From contig NC_087066.1 in NCBI RefSeq assembly GCF_963678635.1, positions 55,260,312 to 55,324,311 on the forward strand: a stretch of DNA of 64,000 bases. Direction: 5' to 3'. Position 1 is the first letter of the stretch. The number at the start of each line of letters is the position of its first letter. The DNA is from Symsagittifera roscoffensis (taxonomy: Eukaryota; Xenacoelomorpha; Acoela; Convolutidae). The translations under genes and the position numbers were made by a program. Below are positions 44,563 through 56,562 of the stretch, piece by piece. The notes below the pieces were generated by a model. It did not search any database, was not told where the DNA came from, and saw only the letters and a list, made by a program, of their open reading frames with translations.

Positions 44563-45861
44563 TTCTGAAATTCAACTTTCTTTAATTTTTTAGATTGTGG
44601 GATGAATGTTTTATAGTTTTTCCTTGGTTGACTTCTAAGGCGTGATGATTCTCTATGTTTGGATTTTTGTTGTTGATCTTGTGGTAAAATTTTTTCTGCT
44701 ATTTTTATATTTTTCCTTTCTCTTTTAGGTATTTTTGGTTCTGGTGTCTTGATCTTTGAGGGTCTATATTCTGTTGTTGAATTGTTTTCGTATTTTTGGT
44801 AGTATTAAGAAGTTGATTTTGTTCTATTTGTGGGTTTTTTGAACTTTATGTAAACCTGTGAATGAATATAATTGAGTTAATTCGCGAAGTGCGTATTCCT
44901 TGGGATAATAAGGTAAAAGGTTGTTACGGTGTTGTATGACTTCTTTCTTGCTGGAGTCGGTAAAATTGTATGTTACTTCAGTAAGTTTATCAATTATTTG
45001 GTATGGTCCTTTTCGAAATGGTTGTATTTTTTTGGATATTCCTTTTTGTGTATTAAAATTAGGTATTAAAACAAATGTTCCAATTTTTAAGTCTGTTGCT
45101 GGCATGAAGCTTGAATTAATTTGGTTATTTATATTTTGCCTATGTAACAATTTTTTTGTTACTTTTTGGTAGATTTCAATGTGTTTTTTATCTCTTTTTA
45201 AAATCCATTCGGTATGTGTACCGGAAGCTCATTTCAAAATTTGTGGATGATGAAAATGGTCTTCATCATGTGTGTGTAATGGTAGGTTATAACAAATTGA
45301 ATCCTTGTTGGGTTGACAATAACCTTGTGCATTTTTATGAGCGTTTGCTGTAAACATGATTGGTTTTCGTGGCTTTTGATTAAAAACCATTTCGTATGGT
45401 GACATTCCTAAGGTTGTTGTAATTTAAGAATTTTAGGATAATGGGAATAATTTTACATCTGTTGACCATTCAGTACATCGTGTATCATTTCCATTTATGA
45501 TGCATCTGAGGTATTCTTGTAGTGAACGGTTCATACCTTCGACTAATCCATTTGCATGAGATGTACGTGGTTTATGTTTGATTTTATATAGGTTGCATAA
45601 TGTGATGATTTCGTTGTTAATGAATTCTGTGACGTTATCTGTGACTAGTATTTATGGTATTCCGAATTTAGCTATCCAATGTTCGTAAAGTGTTGTGTAT
45701 GCGTAGTAAGCATTACAATGTGGTACTAGGTTGAGTGCTTCGTAGTGTGTAAATGCATCAACAATTACCATAAGAATTTCCTTCGGAGGATGGTGAAATT
45801 GGTTCTTTTGTGTCGAATGAAATTCTATGATTGAAATATAGACTTTTTCCTTTGAAATCTT
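44563..45861 (-). pseudogene. pol: integrase, broken, distal duplicate (copy C)
   Basis: Catalytic core and GPY/F end; the N-terminal zinc module is cut off by the duplication boundary. The RKGPYQII segment lies in 44824-45150. The core has a stop after KFGIP and TDNVTEF in place of TDNGTEF. The frame closes at TGA 44563-44565. Confidence 0.85.
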
Positions 45862-46438
45862 GTTTAAAAGTTTCGAGGCGAAATTCAAGTGTGGTCGGAT
45901 TATTTATTGGTTTTTTGACAAGTGGGTTGAGCTTAAGCAAAAATTGTTGAGGGCTATTTTATTGGTGTTCGGGAGGTCTTCATAGTATTGTTTTCATTTG
46001 TTGAATAAATGGTAGTATCTTTGAAATATTTGTACTTTAGACCAAATGATCATGGAACTTTTTTACTTTAGGCTAATTTGCCATTTTTGGTTGGGGGACT
46101 TTTGAGGTCTGAATTGGAAAAATAATGTTGATTTTTGCATAATCTGATAGGGGAGGGTTATAATATTGAAGTAGTGTTTATTTTAGTTGTCAAATTTTAG
46201 CGAGTTGCTTGTTTTTGACCTGGAGGTTGTAAAATTAGAGTTATAGATATGCCTGGAGGTTAATTTCTATCGGCTAAATAAGTTTGTGTTAGAGATAGAA
46301 AGGTGACAATTTAAACAATTTTTATTGGTTGAATTTGAATTAGAATTGATCGAGGTTATCTTCAGCATGTTTCTACAGAAATGTGAAGGTGTAAAGTGAT
46401 TTAAAAGAATGTTTACCTTAATTTTAAATCAAAGTTGT
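45862..46438 (-). other. pol-to-env spacer fragment, proximal duplicate (copy C)
   Basis: Duplicate of 43986-44562. No coding potential seen. Confidence 0.7.
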
Positions 46439-47960
46439 TTCTGAAATTCAACTTTCTTTAATTTTTTAGATTGTGGGATGAATGTTTTATAGTTTTTCCT
46501 TGGTTGACTTCTAAGGCGTGATGATTCTCTATGTTTGGATTTTTGTTGTTGATCTTGTGGTAAAATTTTTTCTGCTATTTTTATATTTTTCCTTTCTCTT
46601 TTAGGTATTTTTGGTTCTGGTGTCTTGATCTTTGAGGGTCTATATTCTGTTGTTGAATTGTTTTCGTATTTTTGGTAGTATTAAGAAGTTGATTTTGTTC
46701 TATTTGTGGGTTTTTTGAACTTTATGTAAACCTGTGAATGAATATAATTGAGTTAATTCGCGAAGTGCGTATTCCTTGGGATAATAAGGTAAAAGGTTGT
46801 TACGGTGTTGTATGACTTCTTTCTTGCTGGAGTCGGTAAAATTGTATGTTACTTCAGTAAGTTTATCAATTATTTGGTATGGTCCTTTTCGAAATGGTTG
46901 TATTTTTTTGGATATTCCTTTTTGTGTATTAAAATTAGGTATTAAAACAAATGTTCCAATTTTTAAGTCTGTTGCTGGCATGAAGCTTGAATTAATTTGG
47001 TTATTTATATTTTGCCTATGTAACAATTTTTTTGTTACTTTTTGGTAGATTTCAATGTGTTTTTTATCTCTTTTTAAAATCCATTCGGTATGTGTACCGG
47101 AAGCTCATTTCAAAATTTGTGGATGATGAAAATGGTCTTCATCATGTGTGTGTAATGGTAGGTTATAACAAATTGAATCCTTGTTGGGTTGACAATAACC
47201 TTGTGCATTTTTATGAGCGTTTGCTGTAAACATGATTGGTTTTCGTGGCTTTTGATTAAAAACCATTTCGTATGGTGACATTCCTAAGGTTGTTGTAATT
47301 TAAGAATTTTAGGATAATGGGAATAATTTTACATCTGTTGACCATTCAGTACATCGTGTATCATTTCCATTTATGATGCATCTGAGGTATTCTTGTAGTG
47401 AACGGTTCATACCTTCGACTAATCCATTTGCATGAGATGTACGTGGTTTATGTTTGATTTTATATAGGTTGCATAATGTGATGATTTCGTTGTTAATGAA
47501 TTCTGTGACGTTATCTGTGACTAGTATTTATGGTATTCCGAATTTAGCTATCCAATGTTCGTAAAGTGTTGTGTATGCGTAGTAAGCATTACAATGTGGT
47601 ACTGGGTTGAGTGCTTCGTAGTGTGTAAATGCATCAACAATTACCATAAGAATTTCCTTCGGAGGATGGTGAAATTGGTTCTTTTGTGTCGAATGAAATT
47701 CTATGATTGAAATATAGACTTTTTCCTTTGAAATCTTGTTTTATTGCTATTTGTTTTTGATATAGATAAGGTTTATTTAATTGACATATTATGCAATCGT
47801 TGCATAATACTTTAATCCCAATTGGTGCATTTGGGAAGTAAAAATTTTGGTGTAAAATTTGAATGTGTCTTTTGTGATCCTGAGTGTCCTTTTGTATGTT
47901 GCGTATGAGGTATGTCAAATGCTATTAGCACCATGCTGAGGGTGAGACAGGGTACTTTAA
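46439..47960 (-). pseudogene. pol: integrase with zinc module, broken, proximal duplicate (copy C)
   Basis: Complete in extent: zinc module CNDCIICQLNKP in 47634-47918, core with the same stop and TDNVTEF change as the distal unit, and GPY/F end in 46700-47026. Shared lesions show the damage came before the duplication. A further frameshift lies after FDTKEP near 47660. Confidence 0.86.
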
Positions 47961-49160
47961 AAGCGGGTGTCTGATATTCTAAAAGGTCTGTGGTTTCATT
48001 AATAGTTGTATTATTGTATTTTCTAAAGTATCGGAGGAGTGTTTTATTTCGTAATATTGTTGTATCAGCTTTTGTTGGTTTTGTTTTATATTTGTGCCAT
48101 GATTTGAGTTGGCGAATTACGGGATCAAAGTTTTGATAATTCTGTAAAAACTGTAGTGTAATTTTTTCTGTTGGTGGTAGAAAAGTATTTTCAACTTCTA
48201 TTTTTGATGAAGAAATTGTGTCAAGTGGGTCATGAAGATCAAAAACTTGATTTATCGTGTATTATGAATTATTTATTGGTAGTCCTGAAAAATTTATTTC
48301 ATCAGTTACATTTTCTTTTTCTATCAATGGAAAGGTGTCTTTTTTGTGTGGTTGTTGTTTGATTGTTTTTTGTTGAGTGTTATTTTTTATCCAATAAGAA
48401 TAGGGAATTGGTTTGAATGTGGATGTTCCTAATAGATCTACTTCATAGTGGTTATTTTGACAACCTAAATAGAGTGGGAAATCTTGTAAGTTATTTATTT
48501 GTGACTGATCTATATCAGTTTTTACTGCATATTTGCATTCCAATCTGGGTGATGTTTCATTTGTTGCAAGATAGAATTTAATATTGTGTGGTATTTCAAC
48601 TGTAGTTTTTCGTGTAAGAAGTTCAGGTGGTGTATTTCTACTTAATGTATCTGGTAGTGCACAATTTTTTCCTGCAGTCCAAACTATGTGTAAGTTTGGG
48701 ATCTTCATTAAAGTTAATTGAAATCTATAAACTCTATAGTTTGGGTTTGATTTCTGTGTAAAGAGAAATTTTATAGGTTTATGATCTGTAAACAGAACTG
48801 GTGGATGTTTAGATCCAAGTATAAAAATTTCATATTCCGTGAGTGTGTATATTATAGCTGTGCATTCTCTCATGAGAGTAGAGAGTCGTAGTTCAGCTTG
48901 TGTAAATAAGCGAGAATTTGCCGATATAAGATTCATTTTGTTTGTTCCACTGTGTGATTGTAGTAATTCTGCGCCAATGCCAAAGTTTGAAGCATCGCAC
49001 ATTGCACAAAATGGTTGATGCATAAATGGTTGAAAGGTCAGGGATTGTATTTGATATCTGTTCTGTTAACAATTGTTTTATTTATTCGAATCTTGTTTGA
49101 TGTTCGGTGGTCCATTCGAAGTTATTTTGTTGTCTAAGGATGTTTTAGAAAGGTCTTAGG
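47961..49160 (-). pseudogene. pol: RNase H and linker (copy C)
   Basis: RNase H degrades the RNA strand of the replication hybrid. The stretch 48262-49023 shows all four acidic positions in context: CDASNFGIGAELL, LSTLMREC, LFTDHKPIKF and ALPDTLSRN. A frameshift separates it from FEWTTEHQTRFE upstream (about 49090), and the linker to integrase (47961-48261) contains stops. Confidence 0.84.
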
Positions 49161-49165
49161 TATAA

Positions 49166-50413
49166 TTACATGTATGTGATTGCATTTTTTTTAAATATAA
49201 GTGATATAAAAATTTTACTCATAAATGCTGAAAAAGCTGCTGGTCCTATGGAAATACCATAGAATAATCTATTAAATTCGTATTGTTGATTTCCAATAAC
49301 AAATTGTGTTAGTCGTCGTGATTGTTCATCTAGTGGAATTTGATTGTATGCACTATTCATATCTGCGGTTGTGAAGTATTTACCATTTATTTTGGTTAGA
49401 ATTACTCGAATAGGTTCAATGGACCAATTACATTTAGTTTCGTCAATTAGTGAATTGAGGTATCTAGCATCTAGAACGATTTTTAGTGATTCTCGTTTAG
49501 CTAAGATGTTAACTGGGTTGATAAAGGTGTTACCTTTTGGTTGTTCTTCTTTGTTTACTGGTGATATAATTTCATATTGTTCTAAAGTGTCAAGTAGTCT
49601 GTTTACTTTATCTTGTAAATGTATCGGTACTTTACTCTCTCGTTGTTTTTTGAAATTTGCGTCAGGTTTTAAAGGTAAATGTAGTGGTGAACTAATTTTT
49701 CCGACATCGAATTTGGATGTTGCATAAACTGCTGGAAACTTTAAAAACAGTTCAGCTAATTTATCGAATTTTTTTTGTGTTGTTTGGGAATGTTGAAAAT
49801 TAAACATTGTTAGAAACTTTTGTTGTTCTTCTGTATAATGTGATATTTTAAACGTTGGTTTAAAATATGGTGTTTTTTTGAAGTAGTCAGTGTTTCTTTT
49901 TTTGTTGCTTATTATGTTGTTTATTGAGAATTCTTCATCAAGAATTGTGGATTGACATATGTCTAGTAATTGTAATATATTATTGACTCGATATGCTACA
50001 TCATTTGTGGGTGAAGTTGTAGCATTTGTTTCACAGTATCCTAAGAGTCCTAAGCGTAGTGTTATCTGGTATGGTGAATTGTTATATACGTGTAATGAAA
50101 TAATATCTGAGTTTGAATGTTTCATGTATTTTATGGATGAGATTGTGATTCTAAAAAGTTTATGAATTGGTTTAAATTCAACGTCTGACATAAACAAATG
50201 TTGTTTGTTTTGGTTCTTATCGTACTGGTGGACTTGTTTAATTGAAAAATTATATACATTTCCTGATAGTGGTTTCAGGTATTTTCGTTCCTGATTATAA
50301 ATAGGGTAAAACTTGGAGAAAAATTGTGGTTGTTTGTTTAATCTTTGAAAGAATGTTAAGGATGTGTTTTTTGTCCTTGTGTAATTATCTTTTATATGGA
50401 GTTTGCTCTTCAA
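49166..50413 (-). pseudogene. pol: reverse transcriptase lacking its YxDD box (copy C)
   Basis: A 415-codon open piece with the RT fingers and palm: LKIVLDARYLNSLI, FTTADMNSAYNQIPL (first catalytic Asp) and FNRLFYGISIGPAAFSAFM. It ends in ITYM and a stop exactly where copy B reads ITYLDD. The following thumb and connection (about 290 bp in copy B) are missing and the text continues with RNase H. The deletion makes the enzyme catalytically dead. Confidence 0.88.
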
Positions 50414-51078
50414 AATGTTTTTTTTTGTGGGAATATACTTAGTTATAAATGGTTTGCCAATGATATTGTGTTTTATGTCTGTAATGTGAAATGTTTGTTT
50501 AAATGGTTTATTTAGTATTTTATTCTGTTACATTGTTCTAGTGGGAACAAGGAAAAATTGTATTTTTCCGTAATTTACTAATGTTGATCCTTGTGCTGTT
50601 GCTAGTTTACTGGCGGTTTTTATAGGTGTTAGGATTGGGTGTAACAATTTAATTTCATTCCAAGTAGGGATGTTAATAATATTTGATTCTGCTTCTGAAT
50701 CAATTAAAAAATCTATTTCAAGGTCGTGTGGTTGAAATTTTTTACTTTTTGGGCTTTCTAAGAGAAATAGTATTGTCCAAATTTTTTCACTGGGCTGTTC
50801 TGTTTGTATATTTTGGTAGATGTGATTTGTTCTTGAGCGTTGTTTTTCGTTATTGACTACTGAATTTATTTCGTTTACATTCTGTTCAATTGATACATCG
50901 TTTCTTATGGGTCTAGTAGAATAGTCTTGAAGAAGTTCTGATTGATTTTCGTAAATGTGTGAACTAAAGGGTTGTTCGTATATGATGGGTTCGTAGTCGT
51001 TTTCGACTGTGATCATATTAACTGAGATAGTGTTATGTGTATTACTCTCGCTGTCTGTTGATTCACAATTAATGTCGT
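50414..51078 (-). pseudogene. pol: pol N-terminal region with aspartic protease, mutated (copy C)
   Basis: Open piece 50528-51016. The aspartic protease signature reads LIDSEAES (about 50686-50712): the invariant Gly after Asp-Ser is Glu, whereas copy B keeps DSGA. NYGKIQFFLVPTRTM closes the domain. A single-base deletion near 51095 throws this region out of the gag frame; copy B has no shift there. Confidence 0.8.
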
Positions 51079-53280
51079 TTAATTGTAGTTCGGTACTTTC
51101 TGTGTTTCAATACCAGGGGGATCTGAAGTTGTTTCTTCAGTTGTTTGTACCTGATTAATTTGTCGCTGATGTTTTGGCGTGTTACTTCTATATTTGTGTT
51201 GGGAATCAGGGTAACGATTGTTGTTTCGATAAGGGGATTGAGAATAATTTCTTCGATTGTTATAGTTGGGATTCCTATTTTGTGAGTTGTTTCGTGACCT
51301 ATTATAGTAATTGTTATTGTTTCCTTGATAATTAGATCTGTTATATGAAATGTTTCTTGATCTGTTGTTTTGGTAACGTTGGTTTCTGTTATTTGAATAA
51401 CTTCTTTTTCTGTTATTCGAGTAGTTTATATTTCTATTGTATGATGAATTACGTGATCTATCGTTTGAATTGTGTCTATTGATAGAACTTGAATGGGAAC
51501 TGGTATCAACAAATTCTCTTCTGTTTGAATTTGCTCTTGAATAGTTAATTCTATACTGGTTATTTTGGCTATCTTATCGACTATATCTGTTTTGTGAGAA
51601 ATTTCTTGAATTTCTTTGTTCTGGTGATCTACCTCTATAATTAGAGTTATAGGGTGATTGGTTTCTTGAGTAATTTGAATTATTTGGGAGTGGTTTATCA
51701 GAGCTGTTATTACTATGTATATTTTTGTTTGGTAAATTTTGATCCTTTTTCATGTATTGGTAGAATGATTTGTTTGGTTCTTTGTACTTTTGTGGTTCAT
51801 TATGGTTATCTTGTTGTTTTTGTCTAGATTCGGCAATGCTATGTCCGTATCTTCGACAATAATTACACCATTTCTTGAAAGATGGTTTACCTTTGAAATT
51901 GGGATTTTTCTCATATATGTTCAAAATTTCAGTGATTTTTTCAGTTAGGTTTACATCTGAATCGTGTATCTTGTTTATTTGTGGGGTATTTGTTTCGATT
52001 CTATTAACGTATTGTACTTTCAGATTTTCTGTTTCTTCAAGTTTCATTGTGATTTCTGCATGTTCTAATTTGTCAACTAGTTTTCTGAAATCTATATCTG
52101 GTTCTCGAATTGATGAGGGGTGCGATGCTCTCTTTTTTATAGCTATTTTTCTTAATTGGGGTGTTCGAGTCATCATTAAAATTTTTGTCATTTTCGTGTT
52201 TTTATAATCATGAGTGTTTAGTGAATATGCTTTTCGAACTAGTGTTTCGACTCTAACTGCCAATTGTTTAATTGTTTCGTTTGGTAGTCTGGGAATTTCA
52301 TTGCACAAAACTCTTTGGTGTTGTTTATTTCTTTCAGAATCAAATATTTTTGAAAATTCTTGTGTAAATCTTTTCCAATTTGTTTTTATATCTATTGGTA
52401 GAACTGAAAACCATTTCTGAGCTGCGCCATCAAGTGTTGTTTGGATTAACGCTGTGCATCTATGTATCCAATTTTGATGGAGTGACGAATTAATTGGTTC
52501 AGGTCCGATAATTAAAATTAAATTTGCTGTGACTGCATTTAAATAGTCTTCTACAGAATATTCAGGGTCTGTGCCTGTGAATACCATTAGTGGTTTATTT
52601 GAAGTTATTGATGATCCACCCATGAAGTATGGATTCATAGTCATTTGTAGTGATTCTACGGCATTTGACATTTGTGAGAAATTTGTCAGTTGGTTTTTTG
52701 TTATCTCGTGTTGTGGTAAATAATATGGTAGTGGTATTTCGTTTTGCATTTGCGTTGCTTGATAATAATCAGTATTTGCTGGATTTTGTGAATAAAAATT
52801 ATTATTTTGAGGTTCGTAATTTGATCTAGGTTGTCGCATATGTTGTTCTAGTGTATATGGTTCAAAAATATCTGGTTGATTTACGTGATAAGACTGGATT
52901 CTTTGGTTTTGAGAACTTTGTTGACGGTTTTGGTCATGAAAATCGTCATCATCTAATGAATGGTAATTAGGTGTATAGTAAGGTGTTTTTTGTTTATATT
53001 GGTATGGTTTTTTATGATTTTTATTTTGTTGAAAAAATGGATAGTTTTCACTTGGGTCTGTTGGAATACGTGGGTTATCATTAAAATTTACGAAGTTTGA
53101 TGTGTGTTGTTGGGGATTTTGTCGTTGTGAAAAAGAACGATTATGCTGATTTGTACGAGGGGGTTTAGATGTTTGCGGTCTATTTACATAGTTATAATTG
53201 TGTTCTGCAAAATTATTTCTGGTGAATATTCTTTGTTTTTGTGGTGGTTTCGTCATTGGTCTAAATGTTTGGTAATCCAT
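51079..53280 (-). pseudogene. gag: gag, near full length with one stop (copy C)
   Basis: Open from MDYQTFRPM (53280) to a TAA at 51574-51576, then open again in the same frame to 51079. The N-terminal third is Gln/Asn/Pro-rich; the capsid-like core has MVFTGTDPEYSVEDYLNAV, TTLDGAAQKWFSVLP and RLPNETIKQLAVR. The zinc knuckle (51835-51873) reads CNYCRRYGHSIAES: the last Cys is Ser. The tail is rich in Arg, Ser, Asn and Tyr, likely RNA-binding. Copy B lacks the stop, so it is a mutation and not the natural gag end. Confidence 0.88.
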
Positions 53281-53286
53281 ATGTAA

Positions 53287-54828
53287 TTATTTTGGAGCAA
53301 TCGAGGGTTTAACTGTAGATTGTAATGTTACTTGGGGTAACATTGAAGTCTTTGGTTTTGGCGTTGTAAGATTTGGATGTATTGATGAAATACTCTGTTG
53401 TGTGGTTGTTACAATGATTTCAACTATTTCTTCATTTATAAAATGTGATGGTGTTTGAATATCTTATTGTGTAAGATTTCTAGTTCCATTTAAGTTTTCT
53501 TGTTACACAAGAGTTGAATTTAAACTATTATTTTGTTGTCTATCAGGTAAAAATGAATTATAGTTTAAAGGTGTTGCATCTATTGTCAGTGGTATTATTT
53601 TTATATAGTCTTTGTGAATAGTTATTGTACTGATTGCTTGACTTGAGATGTCTATTGGAATATTGAGAAATAATGGATGAGACCATTCAGGGTCCCAAAC
53701 GTAATCTGATTGTTCGGCAATGAGAGTGTCGTCATTTGTACTCTGGGGTCTAAAATTTTTTCTTGCTTGTGCAATTAAATCTGTATTGTGGGTAAAATAG
53801 TCTATTATAAACCATGCTAAGATTTTTTGTAAATCGTGTTTAACATTTGGTGAAATTTCGTTATTCAAAAAATTTGCACGGATTGTGTTTAAAAATGCTG
53901 AGAATGCGGCAATTTCTTTTCTTACATTTGTGTGTCTTGATGTTTGAACCGGTAATGTGCTTTCGGTTTCTTTCTTTTCTAGTATAGCTAAATCATTATA
54001 TATTATTGCAAAAACATCGTTAATGAAAATTGAATTTGCTCTCTGTGAATTTTGATGTTGTATGTTTTTAATGTATTCTGTGAATACTTTTGAACATTCT
54101 ATATCAACATCATCTGTTTGGATAACATATTTGCCATCAAAGTTTCTTGTTGTACTGAGTCCTATGGTGTAAATTCCATTTTGTTGTGTTAAGTTACATA
54201 TTCTTTTTTTGTAATGGTCGACAATTTGTCTTTTGATTATTATTTCTGGGAATTCTGCTTTACATGGGCTAATTCCTTGTTCAAATATTTTTGCGATTAG
54301 GTTATGACAAAATTGTGTTTGTCCTCTGTCTTCAGTGAGTAAAATGATGATAAATGGGAAAACCGAGTCTTGGGTTTTGACTCATTTTTTCGTTTTATGA
54401 CTGTCAGTGCGTAATGCTCAATGTGTCTGATTGGTTGGTTCCAACTGTATAAACGTACTGGTTTATTTCTGTATATCTTTTTTATTCTTCTTTTTCCTTG
54501 TTTTGATGAATGCGATGTAGCTTCTGAATCGGAAAAATATAATTGATCATGAACTGGGTAATTTTTTTTTACTGTATCTTTTAGTTTGTAGAGTGCATCT
54601 AAATCGCTGACTTCTGAATCGGAGACTGCGTCTCTACGCTTTGAAAATCTTTTTCGTGTAATTTGTCTTTGCTTGCCTAAAATTTTTTGTTTTTATTGTT
54701 TGACTTTTTGAGCGAATATATCCGATTGTTTGTTCATGCGGTGTAGTTACAAGATCGTATGTTTCGTTATTTATTTTACAATTGTGTAGTACGATTGTTC
54801 GTTTATTTCCTAAATTGTTCAGTGACAT
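53287..54828 (-). pseudogene. pre-gag ORF of unknown function, broken (copy C)
   Basis: About 510 codons between leader and gag, starting MSLNNLGNKRTIVLHN at 54828 and ending at TAA 53287-53289, six bases before the gag ATG and in the same frame. Breaks: a frame change near 54650, another near 54370, and in-frame TAA codons at 53503 and near 53466. A long open run from about 54381 to 53506 has no ATG and is easily missed. Content is mixed alpha/beta-like (CKAEFPEIIIKRQIVDHY, RNFDGKYVIQTDDVDIEC). No family recognised. Fusion with gag in the ancestor is possible. Confidence 0.68.
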
Positions 54829-56127
54829 AAGGTTTAGGATGAGGGGTGCAAGGTTATTTTTAGTGATTTTAAAATCCTAGACTGTTAGTCCTTACGATTT
54901 TTTGGTTAGCCTAACTTGGGTTTTTTATGTAGGGTAGGAGAGAAAAGTATATATCTATTCCGAAGAATGATTTTTTCTTCCTCGTGGCTATTCTAAGTTA
55001 AGGTGTTAACTTACTTAACCTTACTTAGGGGTAGTGATTGTGTTCAAGGGTTGGAGAATAGTAAGTAAATCGACCCACAAGGTTCAGGTATAATTAGAAC
55101 ACAGGTAGTTCGTTTGATACTATTTTAATTCTTACTAAGATTTAAGGTTTAGCCTGGGTCAGGTAAGAGGGGGGATTAAGTGAAAGATGAGTAACCGAAG
55201 TTCTCCACTGTTTAGCTTAATTTGAATGGTTAGTGTGTTTGAAAAGTTTCTATTAGTCCTGGGTCTTTTTTTTAAAAAAAAGGGTTGGGGTGTGAATCGA
55301 CGTTTGAGGTCGTTAGACACTTTATTATTGGGTGGGGGAGAACAAAATTGTTCTTTTTTGATCCAAGGATAGGCCTTGATGATTGGTATATAATGTTTAA
55401 AGATATTAATTGGATTTGGTTTAAATTTTAATGGCGATCCAAGGGAAGCCTTGATGATCTGGTTTAAGATTGAATAAATTGAGATGAAAGAAGGATAAAA
55501 ATTTAGTTAAGGTTTTAAAGATAATTTAAATTTATTTGATAAAAATTTTAGTGTTTGATGATATTAGTGGTTTAAATGTTTGCTATTATGTTTAAGTGAT
55601 GAAGCGGGGGATGCCAAGATGATTTGTATATACTAATAATTAATGATCATTTCAACTAATTTTTATTTTTTCTTTTAATAAAAATATTTTTTCAGATATC
55701 TTTTTCAATTTTACTGCAGATTTAGAGGGAACGATTTGAGATGTTTTTATAAATAGTTATTGTACAATAGTAAATAGGGTTTAGCGCCTGTAGTAATCAT
55801 TGAAGATTTTTCTTCAAGGGTTCTATGTTTGCAAATGAAACTCTAAATTTTTGCTATTAAAATCCTAAATATAAAAGTTTGGTCTGGCTTTCGCTGTACG
55901 ACCATGAATCTTAATGGTAAGTTTCTTCATAGTCGTAGATCGTCTCTTGTCCGAGATCTTCTTCCAATGCCTGGTAGTTTTTTTTTGTGCGGAATAGCGG
56001 TTCTGATCTATTGAGTCGTAGAGACATTTCAATTAGGTTATTATCATGTAACATTTTGATAATATTTTTGTCTAATTCTAATCTTATCTGTTATTTCTAA
56101 TCTAATTTGTTTTTTAAGGTCTTGATT
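54829..56127 (-). other. 5' leader of copy C
   Basis: 1.3 kb noncoding, homologous to the leader of copy B. Two CAAGG/CCTTG stem-loops bounded by GATC-like bases are at 55360-55384 and 55436-55459; the third seen in copy B is degraded here. Also conserved: the ACTTAACCTTACTTAGGGG segment (55012-55030). Confidence 0.7.
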
Positions 56128-56146
56128 GAGACTTATGGTTGCACCA
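56128..56146 (-). promoter_or_regulatory. Primer-binding site of copy C
   Basis: Element-sense TGGTGCAACCATAAGTCTC begins two bases after the 5' LTR. The TGG end matches a tRNA CCA terminus. Confidence 0.65.
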
Positions 56147-56148
56147 GA

Positions 56149-56558
56149 TGAGTTAGGTTGTCGGTGTAACTCATAGAGTAATTTCGGATAGGGTACACCG
56201 TCTGCTCGTCACGCTATCTGATTTTCGGCCGGATAGATTCGTGCAACTTCTTAGTCTAATACCGATCCTAATCTTACTCTTATATCTACTAGTCTCAGGG
56301 TGTTTAACTAGTCTCTGCTAGGCCCGATAGATCTGGAGTATACTGGCTTATTGCGATTGCTAAAGTTCTCTGGGAGAGGTAACTAATTTCTAAGTTAAAT
56401 TCAAATCTCTTTGGTGCTGAAATTACAAGTAACTTCAGCTCTTACAAATAAGTGGATTGTTAGTTAGATGGATCGTGATTGGTTAATATTAAATATTTTA
56501 TAGAGATAAAATATCCAATGTATAACCAAAGAATAAATATAGTTTATATCTGGTTCCA
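56149..56558 (-). repeat. 5' LTR of copy C, 410 bp
   Basis: Direct partner of 36355-36764, about 96% identical by hand count. The 28 nt palindrome (56414-56441) carries two mismatches here. Confidence 0.92.
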
Positions 56559-56562
56559 AAAG
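56559..56562. repeat. Target-site duplication of copy C, right
   Basis: AAAG, matching 36351-36354. Confidence 0.8.

Larger units (their letters stand above)
43986..47737. repeat. Tandem duplication inside copy C, 1876 bp period
   Basis: Units 43986-45861 and 45862-47737 are nearly identical. They carry the pol-env spacer and most of integrase. The junction joins integrase core sequence to spacer at a shared GTTT (45862 and 47738). Confidence 0.92.
36355..56558 (-). mobile_element. LTR retroelement copy C, 20.2 kb, both LTRs and target duplication present
   Basis: Two 410 bp LTRs in direct orientation are flanked by AAAG. By hand alignment they differ at about 16 positions, so the insertion is not recent. 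The interior carries every part of the family plan from leader to polypurine tract, plus an 1876 bp tandem duplication of the integrase and spacer. Without it the element would be about 18.3 kb, very long for Ty3/gypsy. Coding regions are interrupted: premature stops, single-base shifts and a deletion that removes the RT active site. Confidence 0.93.

Noticed and set aside
51079-51110. Programmed -1 frameshift between gag and pol in copy C
   Set aside because: Copy B reads through this point in one frame, and copy C differs by a one-base deletion; a mutation is the simpler reading.
51574-51576. Natural gag stop codon with pol expressed by readthrough
   Set aside because: The frame continues with the same Arg/Ser/Asn-rich tail and copy B has no stop here.
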